In this document: positions 1 through 7,651 of the stretch, piece by piece
How positions within the stretch are numbered: position 1 is the stretch's first letter
Layout: each line of letters begins with the position of its first letter
Assembly: GCA_023252115.1 (NCBI GenBank)
Contig: JAHEXM010000004.1
Location: 1 to 18,676, forward strand
Length of the DNA stretch: 18,676 nt
Origin: Micrococcales bacterium
GTDB taxonomy: Bacteria > Actinomycetota > Actinomycetes > S36-B12 > UBA10799
Direction of reading: 5' to 3'
Made by a program: the position numbers and the translations under genes
The notes under the pieces: generated by a model
What the model was told of the DNA's origin: nothing
Seen by the model: only the letters and a program-made list of their open reading frames with translations
Databases searched by the model: none

Positions 1-767
1 TGCCTAAAGCTGACGCAACGGTGATTGTCTTCCACGGCTTCGGTGACCATTCGGCGCGATACGACAAATTCGCGCGCACGCTCAACGCCGACGGCTTGGA
101 TGTTCACAGCTACGACTTCAAAGGTCACGGCCGCTCGGGCGGTCGCTGGTGCTACATCCAGGACTTAAACGACCTGGCATACGACGCCAAGACGATGATC
201 AATGCCGTCAAAGACCAAAACCCCTCGCGCCCGCTTTTTCTCATTGGACACTCACTCGGCAGTCTGGTCATCGCCAACGTACTGGCCAGCAAGAAGATCG
301 CCGAAAAGGTATCCGGTGCAATCCTGATGAGCCCAACGATCGAGGTGGCCGGAGCCCCGTCCGAACCGGCGCTATCGGCTTTAGTTGCTGCATCACCGAT
401 ATTGAGCAAAGTTCCGACCGGGACGATCGATGCCGAGAAGGTCTCAGCAGATCCTGACGTGGTCGCCGCGCTCATTGCCGATCCATTTGCCTACCACCGA
501 ACGATCGGATTGCGGACCAGTTTGCAGTTGGTGCGTGGCGGTCAGATTGCTCGCAAGCTTGCCCGCGATATCAAGACGCCTGCCCTGGTTCTCTACGGCG
601 CCAATGACCAATTGTCGCTGCCCAGTGGCAGCAAAGCCTTCTACGAAGAACTCAAGAGCGACGACAAGACGTTGGTTGAGTTCCCCGATGCAAGTCACGA
701 ACTCTTCAATGATCCGGCGACTCCAGAAGTCATCGCCACTATCACATCGTGGATTCAAGAGCACTGA
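1..767 (+). CDS. Alpha/beta hydrolase, monoacylglycerol lipase / lysophospholipase-like (5' partial)
   Basis: Predicted serine hydrolase that cleaves acyl esters such as monoglycerides or lysophospholipids. The frame is open to the window edge (P-K-A-D-A-T before the GTG at 21), so that GTG is an internal Val and the true start lies upstream. About 255 residues remain of the 270-280 usual for the family. Counting from the codon at 21, HGFGDHSARY (5-14) supplies the oxyanion-hole loop. GHSLGS (76-81) holds the nucleophile Ser78. The Asp of YGANDQ and the His of DASHELF near the C-terminus complete the triad. No lid insertion or membrane segment is visible. The P450 gene starts 14 bases downstream and its ribosome site overlaps this stop codon, so the two are probably co-transcribed. 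The fold is certain; the substrate is inferred from resemblance to the Hydrolase_4 family. Confidence 0.88.
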   Translation, partial: PKADATVIVFHGFGDHSARYDKFARTLNADGLDVHSYDFKGHGRSGGRWCYIQDLNDLAYDAKTMINAVKDQNPSRPLFLIGHSLGSLVIANVLASKKIAEKVSGAILMSPTIEVAGAPSEPALSALVAASPILSKVPTGTIDAEKVSADPDVVAALIADPFAYHRTIGLRTSLQLVRGGQIARKLARDIKTPALVLYGANDQLSLPSGSKAFYEELKSDDKTLVEFPDASHELFNDPATPEVIATITSWIQEH

Positions 768-781
768 GGAGATAGTCAGCT

Positions 782-2017
782 ATGTATGACATTACGCCGG
801 AAGATGCAGCAAATCCTTTCGCCACGATGTCACGGCCTGACGTTCATGCCAATCCGTATCCGTTCTACGACTACCTCCGAGACACAAGTCCGGTAGCGCC
901 CGGTCCAAACAACATGTGGTTCGTCACAAAGAACGCACTGGTGTCCGAGGTCTTGAACAACGATGCGCAGACGAGCACCAAAGTGCGCAGCGCGAAAGGC
1001 TCCAACCCAATAGAGGACTTATGGTCAAGTGCATACGACTCGGAGTTGCTGTTCAGTGGCGGGGAACGGCACGCCTTTTTGCGTTCGTTCGCTAACGCGG
1101 CCTTCAAACCTCGGCGTGTTCGCAAACTTCGACCGCAACTTGAGGAGGACGTGAACCGCTACCTTGATCGTGTCGCTGATTCGGGCAAGATCGATGTAAC
1201 TGCGGACTTGGCGCACCCATTCGCGATCAATGCCGTGATGCGAATCATTGGGCTGCCTCAAGATTCAATGCCCGAGGTCGATCGTTGGTCGACGGCGATG
1301 GGCGCGATGTTGGATCCGACAAAGGGACAAGACCCAGTCTATCGGGGACCAGCAAACGAGGCGTTCGCCGAGTGCACTGCCTTCGTTGGTTCGTTGCTTG
1401 AGGAGCGCGCTGCCAATCCGCAGGATGACGTACTCAGTGACTTCGCGGCAAACATGAATACCGATGGAGGCTTGTCCTCGATGGACATCATGGGCATCGT
1501 GATTCGCGGCATGATCAATGCTGGCCACGCAACGACAACCGCCCAAATGGGCAACAACATGCTCGCGATGCTCGCGTTTCCCGATCAGCTCGAGAAACTG
1601 ACTGCAAACCCCGACCTCGCAACGAACGCGGTCGAAGAATTGCTGCGGTTCGACCCGGCGATCCAGTTGAGCGTCAGGATCGCCGCTGAACCATTAGATG
1701 TCGGTGGTGTGCCCGTTGATGGGAGCGAGGCCATCATCTTGCTTGGTGGTGCTGCAAACCGTGATCCGGAAGCGTTCGAAAATCCAAATGAGATTGATAT
1801 CGAACGCGATTGCGCGCGAACAATGACATCCGGCGGCGGCGAGCACTATTGCCTTGGGGCAGTGTTGGCAAGGCTTGAATGCGAAGTCGCGTTGATGGAA
1901 ACAATCAAGCGCATGACTAATTTCGAGTTACTCGTTCCGGTTGATGAAGTCGAACGCGATTCCAATATCACCTTGCGGACAACAACGTCGATCCCCGTGA
2001 GTTTCGAACTTCGCTAA
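782..2017 (+). CDS. Cytochrome P450 monooxygenase
   Basis: Soluble bacterial class I P450 of 411 residues (typical 400-420), inserting one oxygen atom with electrons from a ferredoxin and reductase not encoded here. Visible hallmarks: HxxxR in helix C (H97, R101), the I-helix oxygen-activation segment AGHATT (247-252), ExxR of helix K (E286-R289), and the heme-ligand loop SGGGEHYCLG (350-359) with the axial thiolate Cys357. The Phe that normally stands seven residues before the cysteine is Ser350. GAGGAGA at 766-772 overlaps the preceding TGA and gives a ribosome site 10 bases before the ATG. Pairing with a lipase-like gene and a facing aldehyde dehydrogenase suggests a lipid, fatty acid or terpenoid substrate, which is inference. 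I cannot assign a CYP family. Confidence 0.93.
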   Translation: MYDITPEDAANPFATMSRPDVHANPYPFYDYLRDTSPVAPGPNNMWFVTKNALVSEVLNNDAQTSTKVRSAKGSNPIEDLWSSAYDSELLFSGGERHAFLRSFANAAFKPRRVRKLRPQLEEDVNRYLDRVADSGKIDVTADLAHPFAINAVMRIIGLPQDSMPEVDRWSTAMGAMLDPTKGQDPVYRGPANEAFAECTAFVGSLLEERAANPQDDVLSDFAANMNTDGGLSSMDIMGIVIRGMINAGHATTTAQMGNNMLAMLAFPDQLEKLTANPDLATNAVEELLRFDPAIQLSVRIAAEPLDVGGVPVDGSEAIILLGGAANRDPEAFENPNEIDIERDCARTMTSGGGEHYCLGAVLARLECEVALMETIKRMTNFELLVPVDEVERDSNITLRTTTSIPVSFELR

Positions 2018-2052
2018 GGATCTCTCCGCTAGCTGAGTCGGACGTACCTGCC

Positions 2053-3390
2053 CTAAAACGACGGATACGGTGGATGACGCACCGCTGGCTCTGATTCTGT
2101 TGACTGCTCGAACACCGTGCGGCGATGGGTGAAGGCAAGGTAGCCGTCGTATCCGTGGTACTCGCCCATACCACTGTGACCGACCCCGCCGAACGGCGCT
2201 TCAGTCTGTCCTGCTTGAAGTAGGACATCGTTGATACACGCGCCGCCAGACCGGATCTCAGTGAGCAACCGTTGCTGAGTTTGCTCGTCTTCGGTGAAGA
2301 AGTATGCCGCCAGTGGGCGCTCACCGTCGTTGACGACCTCGATCGCGTCGTCGAGATTTGAATACGGGCGGATGGGAAGAATCGGGCCGAAAATCTCTTC
2401 TTGCATGATCGGCGAATCCAAGGCGACGTCGCGTACTACCGTCGGTGCAAGGTAGCGCTCATCCTCCGAAAAATCACCACCGCAAACGATCTTTTGCCCA
2501 TCTAACAGGCCTACCAGCCTGTTGAGGTTGGGAACGTTGACGATGCGCGCAAGGTCGGCACTTTTTGCCGGGTCTTCGCCGAAGAACTCCGTGACTTTGT
2601 CGGCAACCTTGTCGATGAATTCCTCGTAACGGCTTTCGTGCACGAGCGCATAGTCGACGCCAACGCAGGTCTGGCCAGCGTTAAAGAATTTGCCCCATGT
2701 GACGCGGGTAGCTGCGGAATCTAGGTTCGCGTCCTCACAAACAATCGCGGGGCTCTTGCCACCCAGTTCCAAGACTGCGGGGACCAGGTTCTCTGCGGCA
2801 GCACGCAAGACGACCTTGCCGACGGCAGGGCTTCCGGTAAAGAAGATCTTGTCCCAGTGCAAGCTCAGCAGTTCGGTGGTTTCAGGGATGCCACCTTGGA
2901 TTACTGCGAACGCTTTGGGGTCAAGATGCTTCTCCACTGCATTTTGAATAACTTGAGCAGTGTTCGGCACGAGTTCAGATGGCTTAATGACGGCGACGTT
3001 GCCGCCGGCGATCGCCGCAATAAGGGGTCCGAGCGTTAGCTGAACGGGGTAATTCCAAGCGCCAATAATTAACGCGATGCCGAGGGGATCGTGAACGACT
3101 TCAACAGAAATATTGCCCTGCTCAGGAGGCACTGCGACCGATTCAGTCTCCATCCATTTTTGAAGGTGGGCTCGGGTACTTATGATCTCGCCGACCGGGA
3201 ATTCGGTTGCGAAGGCTTCAAAGATTGGCTTGCCTACGTCGGCCGCAACAGCGCCGAGGATCGCATCGCGCTCTTCTTCGAATAGCTTCGCTAGGGCGGC
3301 AAGCTGGCCATCGCGCCATTCAAACGATCGAGTGTGCCCGGAATCAAAGGTGGCTTGCAGGCGATCAAACGTGTCGGTGATTTGCGACAT
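2053..3390 (-). CDS. Aldehyde dehydrogenase, ALDH3 (fatty aldehyde)-like
   Basis: NAD(P)-dependent oxidation of an aldehyde to a carboxylate. The protein has 445 residues, the short length of the ALDH3 class, without a clear C-terminal hydrophobic anchor. Numbered from the ATG at 3390: GAWNYP with Asn113, KPSE with cofactor-binding Lys136, LELGGKSP with general base Glu208, GQTCVG with catalytic Cys242, and EEIFGPI near 331-337. I chose this ATG because AAGGA stands 7 bases before it; an ATG at 3405 would add five residues (MKDTL). It ends with TAG, showing that TAG is a normal stop here. It converges on the P450 gene with a 35-base gap that holds no convincing terminator. Oxidation of aldehydes formed from P450-made alcohols is plausible but inferred. 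The 119 bases upstream (3391-3509) hold no gene and no promoter I would defend. Confidence 0.93.
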   Translation of the reverse strand: MSQITDTFDRLQATFDSGHTRSFEWRDGQLAALAKLFEEERDAILGAVAADVGKPIFEAFATEFPVGEIISTRAHLQKWMETESVAVPPEQGNISVEVVHDPLGIALIIGAWNYPVQLTLGPLIAAIAGGNVAVIKPSELVPNTAQVIQNAVEKHLDPKAFAVIQGGIPETTELLSLHWDKIFFTGSPAVGKVVLRAAAENLVPAVLELGGKSPAIVCEDANLDSAATRVTWGKFFNAGQTCVGVDYALVHESRYEEFIDKVADKVTEFFGEDPAKSADLARIVNVPNLNRLVGLLDGQKIVCGGDFSEDERYLAPTVVRDVALDSPIMQEEIFGPILPIRPYSNLDDAIEVVNDGERPLAAYFFTEDEQTQQRLLTEIRSGGACINDVLLQAGQTEAPFGGVGHSGMGEYHGYDGYLAFTHRRTVFEQSTESEPAVRHPPYPSF

Positions 3391-3509
3391 CAAAGTGTCC
3401 TTCATGACGGCGACATGGCGTTGTTCAGGTTCTGACTTCGTTGCTAGTCACTCCACCACAACCGCGGGCCAAGATGCCATGCAGCGATCCAATTGGGTGA
3501 TCTCGGTGT

Positions 3510-3854
3510 TCACATGATGATGAGGTAGGCACCGATCAGCGCGACAATCGCCAACATTGCCGAAAGCAGGATTGGGCCGGCGCGATCCGGGCCAAATTTG
3601 CCGAGTTCCAAGTTTTTCAGTCTGCTGTAATAGCTCGAGACTGAGTAGATCATCAGCAGAACGCCCAGACCGAGCAAGAAGAAGGCCAGGTGTACGGGGG
3701 GCCTTCGGTCGGCCGGCACGAATTCGTGAAAAGCGATACCGATGGTGACGACAGCCAGTGCGGTGCGGATCCACGCCAGGTAGGTCCGTTCGTTTGCCAG
3801 GTGATCGCGGGCGCGGCTTCCGGAGTTCTCCTGGGGTTCACTGCGTAACCACAT
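3510..3854 (-). CDS. DUF202 (YidH-like) small membrane protein, second of a tandem pair
   Basis: Protein of 114 residues with three predicted membrane helices (about 31-48, 55-73, 94-113). It carries the DUF202 signature NERTYLAWIRTALA (21-34), placed before helix 1, and the basic loop LKNLELGKFGPDR (79-91) before helix 3. The family function is unknown. The open frame extends upstream to 4181, but that part runs antisense over the neighbouring DUF202 gene and is low-complexity, so the ATG at 3854 is the likely start. No Shine-Dalgarno is visible before it. It lies 62 bases downstream of the first DUF202 gene and is probably in its transcript. Confidence 0.82.
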   Translation of the reverse strand: MWLRSEPQENSGSRARDHLANERTYLAWIRTALAVVTIGIAFHEFVPADRRPPVHLAFFLLGLGVLLMIYSVSSYYSRLKNLELGKFGPDRAGPILLSAMLAIVALIGAYLIIM

Positions 3855-3916
3855 GGCTATTTGATACCAGTTGTACACCGCCGTGGCGCGTTCGACAGCG
3901 GACCGATGGTGCCGGA

Positions 3917-4249
3917 CTAGAGAAGCAGTGACCCGACCAAGACCAGAACAATCAGCATCCCGGCGATAAGGGCTGGACCGAGACGGTTTGGTTCGAACTT
4001 TCCCTCGGCTAAGAGTCGAGACTGACGGCGTGCGCGTCGGCCCGCATACACCAGTGTGACGACTCCCAAAATGAGCAGCGTGAACGATGCTGGCTGGATC
4101 GCAGTGCTCTTGTGAAGGTGTATCTGAAAGACCTGAATACCGATTCCCAGCAGCATGAATGTCAAGACTGTGCGGTACCACGCGAGGTAGGTGCGCTGAT
4201 TCGCCGTTTGGTCGAGGTGCTTACCGGCTTGGGAAGCCTTGGGTTCCAC
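3917..4249 (-). CDS. DUF202 (YidH-like) small membrane protein, first of a tandem pair
   Basis: Protein of 110 residues from a GTG start, with the DUF202 motif NQRTYLAWYRTVLT (17-30) and three hydrophobic segments (about 27-44, 55-69, 93-110). A basic stretch RRARRQSR (71-78) and FEPNRLGP (85-92) precede the last helix. Sequence and topology resemble the downstream copy, but identity is low outside the motifs, so the duplication is old or the pair was inherited as such. Such pairs recall yidH/yidG of enterobacteria. It ends with TAG. A promoter-like pair sits just upstream (separate entry), 8 bases before the GTG, so the message may be leaderless. No biochemical role can be assigned. Confidence 0.82.
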   Translation of the reverse strand: MEPKASQAGKHLDQTANQRTYLAWYRTVLTFMLLGIGIQVFQIHLHKSTAIQPASFTLLILGVVTLVYAGRRARRQSRLLAEGKFEPNRLGPALIAGMLIVLVLVGSLLL

Positions 4250-4257
4250 AGTTCGTG

Positions 4258-4287
4258 AGCCTATGGTCGCGCGGGTGCCGCCAGCAA
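4258..4287 (-). promoter_or_regulatory. Putative promoter of the DUF202 pair
   Basis: On the minus strand TTGCTG (4287-4282) is followed after 18 bases by TAGGCT (4263-4258), close to the actinobacterial housekeeping pattern TTGAC-N16-18-TAGRRT. The -10 box ends 8 bases before the GTG at 4249, so transcription could begin at or next to the start codon. Prediction by eye only. Confidence 0.4.
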
Positions 4288-4379
4288 GTTCACGAGATCA
4301 CGGCCCAAGAACGGGTGAATAAACAGGGAAACGCCCGATTTTGCCCGAGCTGTGGCATTAGCCCAGGTAACATCAGCCA

Positions 4380-5933
4380 GTGATACTCCGACGCCGACCA
4401 AGGTTCGCCCGCACCATTCTGCGCGCCAGCGCCATCCTCGTGGCTGCGATTGTTGCGACGATCTCGGCCTCAGTAGGCGCCAGTGCCGCCGCCGCACCTC
4501 AGATCAAAATCGACAATGGGATCAACCCCGGGGCGTTTCGTTTTGATACCAATCACAATGCCATTGATGCCCACGATGGCGAAATCAAGCAATTCGGTAA
4601 CACCTACTACTTGTACGGCACGGCTTACGGTTGCGGGTACGTCAGATTTCAACAGCCCGAAACGCCGTTTTGCGGATTCAAGGTCTACTCGTCAACTGAC
4701 CTGCAAACGTGGCGAGACAGGGGAACGCTATTCAATAGTGCAACTGCGAACTGGCAGGCGAGATGCAGTAGTTCAACACTTTCGTGTTATCGACCGCACG
4801 TCTTGTACAACCCGGTCAGCAGGCGCTACGTGTTGTGGATCAATAGCTACGATGTCGCTGGCGGCTACCACGTTTTCACGAGCCCAAGTCCAACCGGGCC
4901 GTTTGTCGAACGACCACTCCCGCAGCTTTCGATAGACAATGGCGGAGACTTTGATCTCTATCTGGACCCCAGCGGCGTTGCCTACATTGCGTTTACCGAT
5001 CCGCTCGGCGGATATCAGCTGGCAGTTCAGCAATTGAGCCCCGACTATTTGTCCGGGGTCGGCACCGCAGTCATTGCTGGCATGACAAATGTCGAGGCCC
5101 CCTCAATGTTTCGACGGGGCAACATCTATTACATGACTGCATCCGATCCAAACTGCGCATATTGCGCCGGCACCGGAACCAGTTACATGACTGCGCCTAC
5201 GCCGATGGGACCGTGGGCCGCGCGATCGAAAATCAGCCTTGACTCATGTGGGGGCCAACCAGCCGACGTCGCGGAGATCCAAACTGCGCGAGGCAAGATT
5301 TACCTCTATCAGAGCGATCGCTGGAATCATGCCAACCCCAACGAGGCACTCGGCCTTTCCTACTGGGAGCCCCTTCGTTTCAATCCCGACGGATCAATTG
5401 CACCATTGCGTTGCGCAGGGGCTTATGGCATCGCGCTGAACAAGGGCAACCCGGACCGCACGCTGTCTGGACGCATCGGTGCTGCCGATGCCAGCGGGGT
5501 GTCGTGGGTGTGCGATATCAACGACGTGAAATGGCGATCCCAAACCATCCCGGTCAGCAAACCGTCAGCGCTGCGCAAAGTCCGGTTCGGCGCATTCCAG
5601 CGAGGGTTCCCGCAACCGGTTCTTGAGGCATCGATCTACCGGGCAAATCGGCGGGGGCAGCCCGTTGGCACCCCGTTGTGGAGCCGTCAGCGCGCGGTTA
5701 CTTCGTGGTCTCCGGAACAGATTACTTTTGCTCCACACCTGCGGCTACGGCCAGCCAAATATGCGTTTGTACTTAAGTCACTGACGCCTGGGCCAGGATG
5801 CCTTGGCACATTGCGGTTACTCCAATCGCACGGTGGGCCAACTCAATCCTTCATGAGTCGTGACGCTGCAGGGCACTGGCAATCGGCCGGCAAGCGCAAC
5901 ATGTTCCTGGACGTCACATTGCGAGGTCGGTAA
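4380..5933 (+). CDS. Secreted GH43-like (subfamily 24-like) five-bladed propeller glycosidase
   Basis: Exported protein of 517 residues from a GTG start. The signal peptide has an Arg-rich n-region, a hydrophobic core (about 17-30) and an ASA site, with predicted cleavage after Ala36. Residues 55-345 resemble GH43 enzymes of the exo-beta-1,3-galactanase type: AHDGEIKQFGNTYYLYG (64-80), VYSSTDL (102-108), YRPHVLYN (137-144), DFDLYLD (190-196), VEAPSMF (238-244) with candidate acid Glu239, and GGQPADV (291-297). In that subfamily a Gln near this place is reported instead of the usual base Asp; Gln293 could match it. Residues about 390-517 look like a beta-sandwich accessory domain. Ten mature cysteines suggest disulfides. 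It stands alone, divergent from the DUF202 pair; its last 20 bases overlap the end of ctaA. Family assignment by eye; the substrate (arabinogalactan-type glycans) is inferred. Confidence 0.75.
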   Translation: MILRRRPRFARTILRASAILVAAIVATISASVGASAAAAPQIKIDNGINPGAFRFDTNHNAIDAHDGEIKQFGNTYYLYGTAYGCGYVRFQQPETPFCGFKVYSSTDLQTWRDRGTLFNSATANWQARCSSSTLSCYRPHVLYNPVSRRYVLWINSYDVAGGYHVFTSPSPTGPFVERPLPQLSIDNGGDFDLYLDPSGVAYIAFTDPLGGYQLAVQQLSPDYLSGVGTAVIAGMTNVEAPSMFRRGNIYYMTASDPNCAYCAGTGTSYMTAPTPMGPWAARSKISLDSCGGQPADVAEIQTARGKIYLYQSDRWNHANPNEALGLSYWEPLRFNPDGSIAPLRCAGAYGIALNKGNPDRTLSGRIGAADASGVSWVCDINDVKWRSQTIPVSKPSALRKVRFGAFQRGFPQPVLEASIYRANRRGQPVGTPLWSRQRAVTSWSPEQITFAPHLRLRPAKYAFVLKSLTPGPGCLGTLRLLQSHGGPTQSFMSRDAAGHWQSAGKRNMFLDVTLRGR

Positions 5934-6858
5934 CCGGCGCTCCGCGGCGGCGCAGTGACAAGTAAAGAAAAGTCACCGCAATCCACACTAGGCAGGCGCC
6001 GAGCAAGTGGAATGCGACTTCAAGCCACGGTAGTCCGGTGAAGTACTGCGTGTAGCCGATCGCCCCTTGAACCAAAATGACTGCGATCAAGATCCAGGCC
6101 CTGGTGCGTGAGATCACTGGTCCATTTGTCGCGATCAGTGCGACGAGCATGCCAATCGATAGTCCGACGAATAGCAACACCAAGTCGGCATGCAGCCAGC
6201 TGACGGATCGCGGATCAAATGGAAAACGCGAATCGGCATTGGCGTCCCCGGAATGTGGACCTGTCCCGGTGACGACCGTGCCCAGAGTCAAGACAATAAA
6301 CGCAACCACTATCAGCACCCGACCCAGGTTGCGGATGACCGGTTTGACGAGCACGGTGACTGGCTGGTCGCCGTTTTCACCAGATCGAGTCACCAGCAGC
6401 ACGCACGCGCCGATCAGAATCGCCGAAAGCAGGAAATGGATCGAAACTGTCGCTGGGTTGAGCCCGGTGAGGACAGTGATGCCGCCCAAGATTGCTTGAA
6501 CCACAGTCCCGATCAGCGGAACGGCGGCGAGCAACACGATCGCCGGCCTGCTGACGCCACCCGCTTTCTTGTTTCGCGAATTCCAGATGAGCACCGAGAT
6601 GATGGAAGCGATCGCAAGAATTCCCAAGACTGATGTCAGGCTGCGATTGCCGAACTCGATGTATTTATGAAACGACTGCGGTTGTTGAGCGACGGGCACA
6701 TACGACCCGGGCGTGCAGCGCGGCCACGTCGGACATCCAAGCCCCGAACCCGTCAGTCGCACCAGCCCACCGGTCACGACAATTCCGGTCTGGGCAACGA
6801 GATTGGCAATAAAGATTGCCCGTAGCCAAGTCGGGGCCACGTTGCTCGCTGTTTTCAT
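5914..6858 (-). CDS. ctaA: Heme A synthase CtaA (COX15)
   Basis: Integral membrane enzyme of 314 residues that oxidises the C8 methyl of heme O to make heme A for aa3-type cytochrome oxidase. Eight hydrophobic segments are visible. GGLVRLTGSGLGCPTWPRC (30-48) carries the conserved extracytoplasmic cysteines Cys42 and Cys48. Heme-ligand candidates are His64, His141, His223 and His284. The IEFGNR motif (67-72) has Asn where Bacillus CtaA has His; I recall this as usual in actinobacteria. The ATG at 6858 is chosen because the longer open frame (to 7020) adds a cysteine-rich, implausible stretch antisense to nothing conserved. It follows the permease gene by 7 bases and closes that operon. Its end overlaps the convergent GH43-like gene by 20 bases. 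Confidence 0.93.
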   Translation of the reverse strand: MKTASNVAPTWLRAIFIANLVAQTGIVVTGGLVRLTGSGLGCPTWPRCTPGSYVPVAQQPQSFHKYIEFGNRSLTSVLGILAIASIISVLIWNSRNKKAGGVSRPAIVLLAAVPLIGTVVQAILGGITVLTGLNPATVSIHFLLSAILIGACVLLVTRSGENGDQPVTVLVKPVIRNLGRVLIVVAFIVLTLGTVVTGTGPHSGDANADSRFPFDPRSVSWLHADLVLLFVGLSIGMLVALIATNGPVISRTRAWILIAVILVQGAIGYTQYFTGLPWLEVAFHLLGACLVWIAVTFLYLSLRRRGAPVTDLAM

Positions 6859-6865
6859 TGCAGTG

Positions 6866-7651
6866 CTAGTCCCATCGGAAGGTCCTGGCGGCGACTGCGA
6901 GTCCGAAAACGAACCAAGCCAGCAGCACCGTGACTGCAAGCAGTGACAAAGAATTGCCTGCGACCAACACGTCGCGCAGACCGCCGCCCAGTGCGCCGGA
7001 CGGAAGCAACTTTGCGACAACTGCCATCGGCCCTGGCATCAACGCAATCGGGACAATCGTTCCACCGGCAAACAACAGCAGCAGGTAGATTCCGTTTGCA
7101 ACTGCCAGGGTCGCTTCTGCTCGCAGCACTCCGGCTAGTGCGAGGCCAAGGGTGCTGAAGGCTGCGGTTCCCATGATCAGCAACACCACTACCGCAAGTG
7201 GATTGCCGCGCGGTGTCCAGCCGAGCAAAAAAGCCACGATCACGATTGCGCCCACCTGCACGATTTCCAGGACGATGATTGCCAGCGTTTTTGCGGCCAC
7301 CAGCCCCCACCTGGGCAGCGGGGAGGCGCCGAGCAACTTGAGTACGCCGTACCGCCGATCGAATCCCGTGGCAATTGCCCGAGAAGTAAAGGCAGTCGAC
7401 ATCACTGCCAGTGCCAGGATCCCGGGGGTGACGATATTGACGCGTGAACCAGGTCCCAGATTGATCCAGCTAACTGATGAAAGCCCAACAAGTAGAACCA
7501 GCGGGATGATGAATGCAAGCAGTAGCTGTTCGCCGTTTCGAACCAGTAGCTTGAGCTCAAAACTTGCCTGGCGAATCACCATGCGCCCAATTGGCGCAGC
7601 GCCTGGATTCGGCCGTAGGTCAGTCAATGTTGCCGTTGGCGTCGTTGTCAT
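6866..7651 (-). CDS. ABC-2 type exporter permease
   Basis: Membrane subunit of an ABC exporter: 261 residues with a cytoplasmic N-terminus (1-40) and about six hydrophobic segments (roughly 42-62, 73-90, 118-142, 152-175, 180-205, 232-254). FDRRYGVLKLLGASP (97-111) is the cytoplasmic coupling region typical of ABC-2 permeases of the DrrB type. Its ATG overlaps the stop of the ATPase gene as ATGA (7648-7651), so the two are translationally coupled and form one transporter. It ends in TAG. The place next to ctaA and the SUF genes matches Rv1457c in M. tuberculosis; the substrate is unknown. Confidence 0.87.
   Translation of the reverse strand: MTTTPTATLTDLRPNPGAAPIGRMVIRQASFELKLLVRNGEQLLLAFIIPLVLLVGLSSVSWINLGPGSRVNIVTPGILALAVMSTAFTSRAIATGFDRRYGVLKLLGASPLPRWGLVAAKTLAIIVLEIVQVGAIVIVAFLLGWTPRGNPLAVVVLLIMGTAAFSTLGLALAGVLRAEATLAVANGIYLLLLFAGGTIVPIALMPGPMAVVAKLLPSGALGGGLRDVLVAGNSLSLLAVTVLLAWFVFGLAVAARTFRWD

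Noticed and set aside
3855..4181. Extension of the second DUF202 protein to 223 residues
   Set aside because: The extra 109 residues run in another frame over the first DUF202 gene and show no conserved pattern.
6859..7020. N-terminal extension of CtaA by 54 residues
   Set aside because: Cys- and Trp-rich sequence that overlaps the permease gene in another frame; the ATG at 6858 gives the normal family length.
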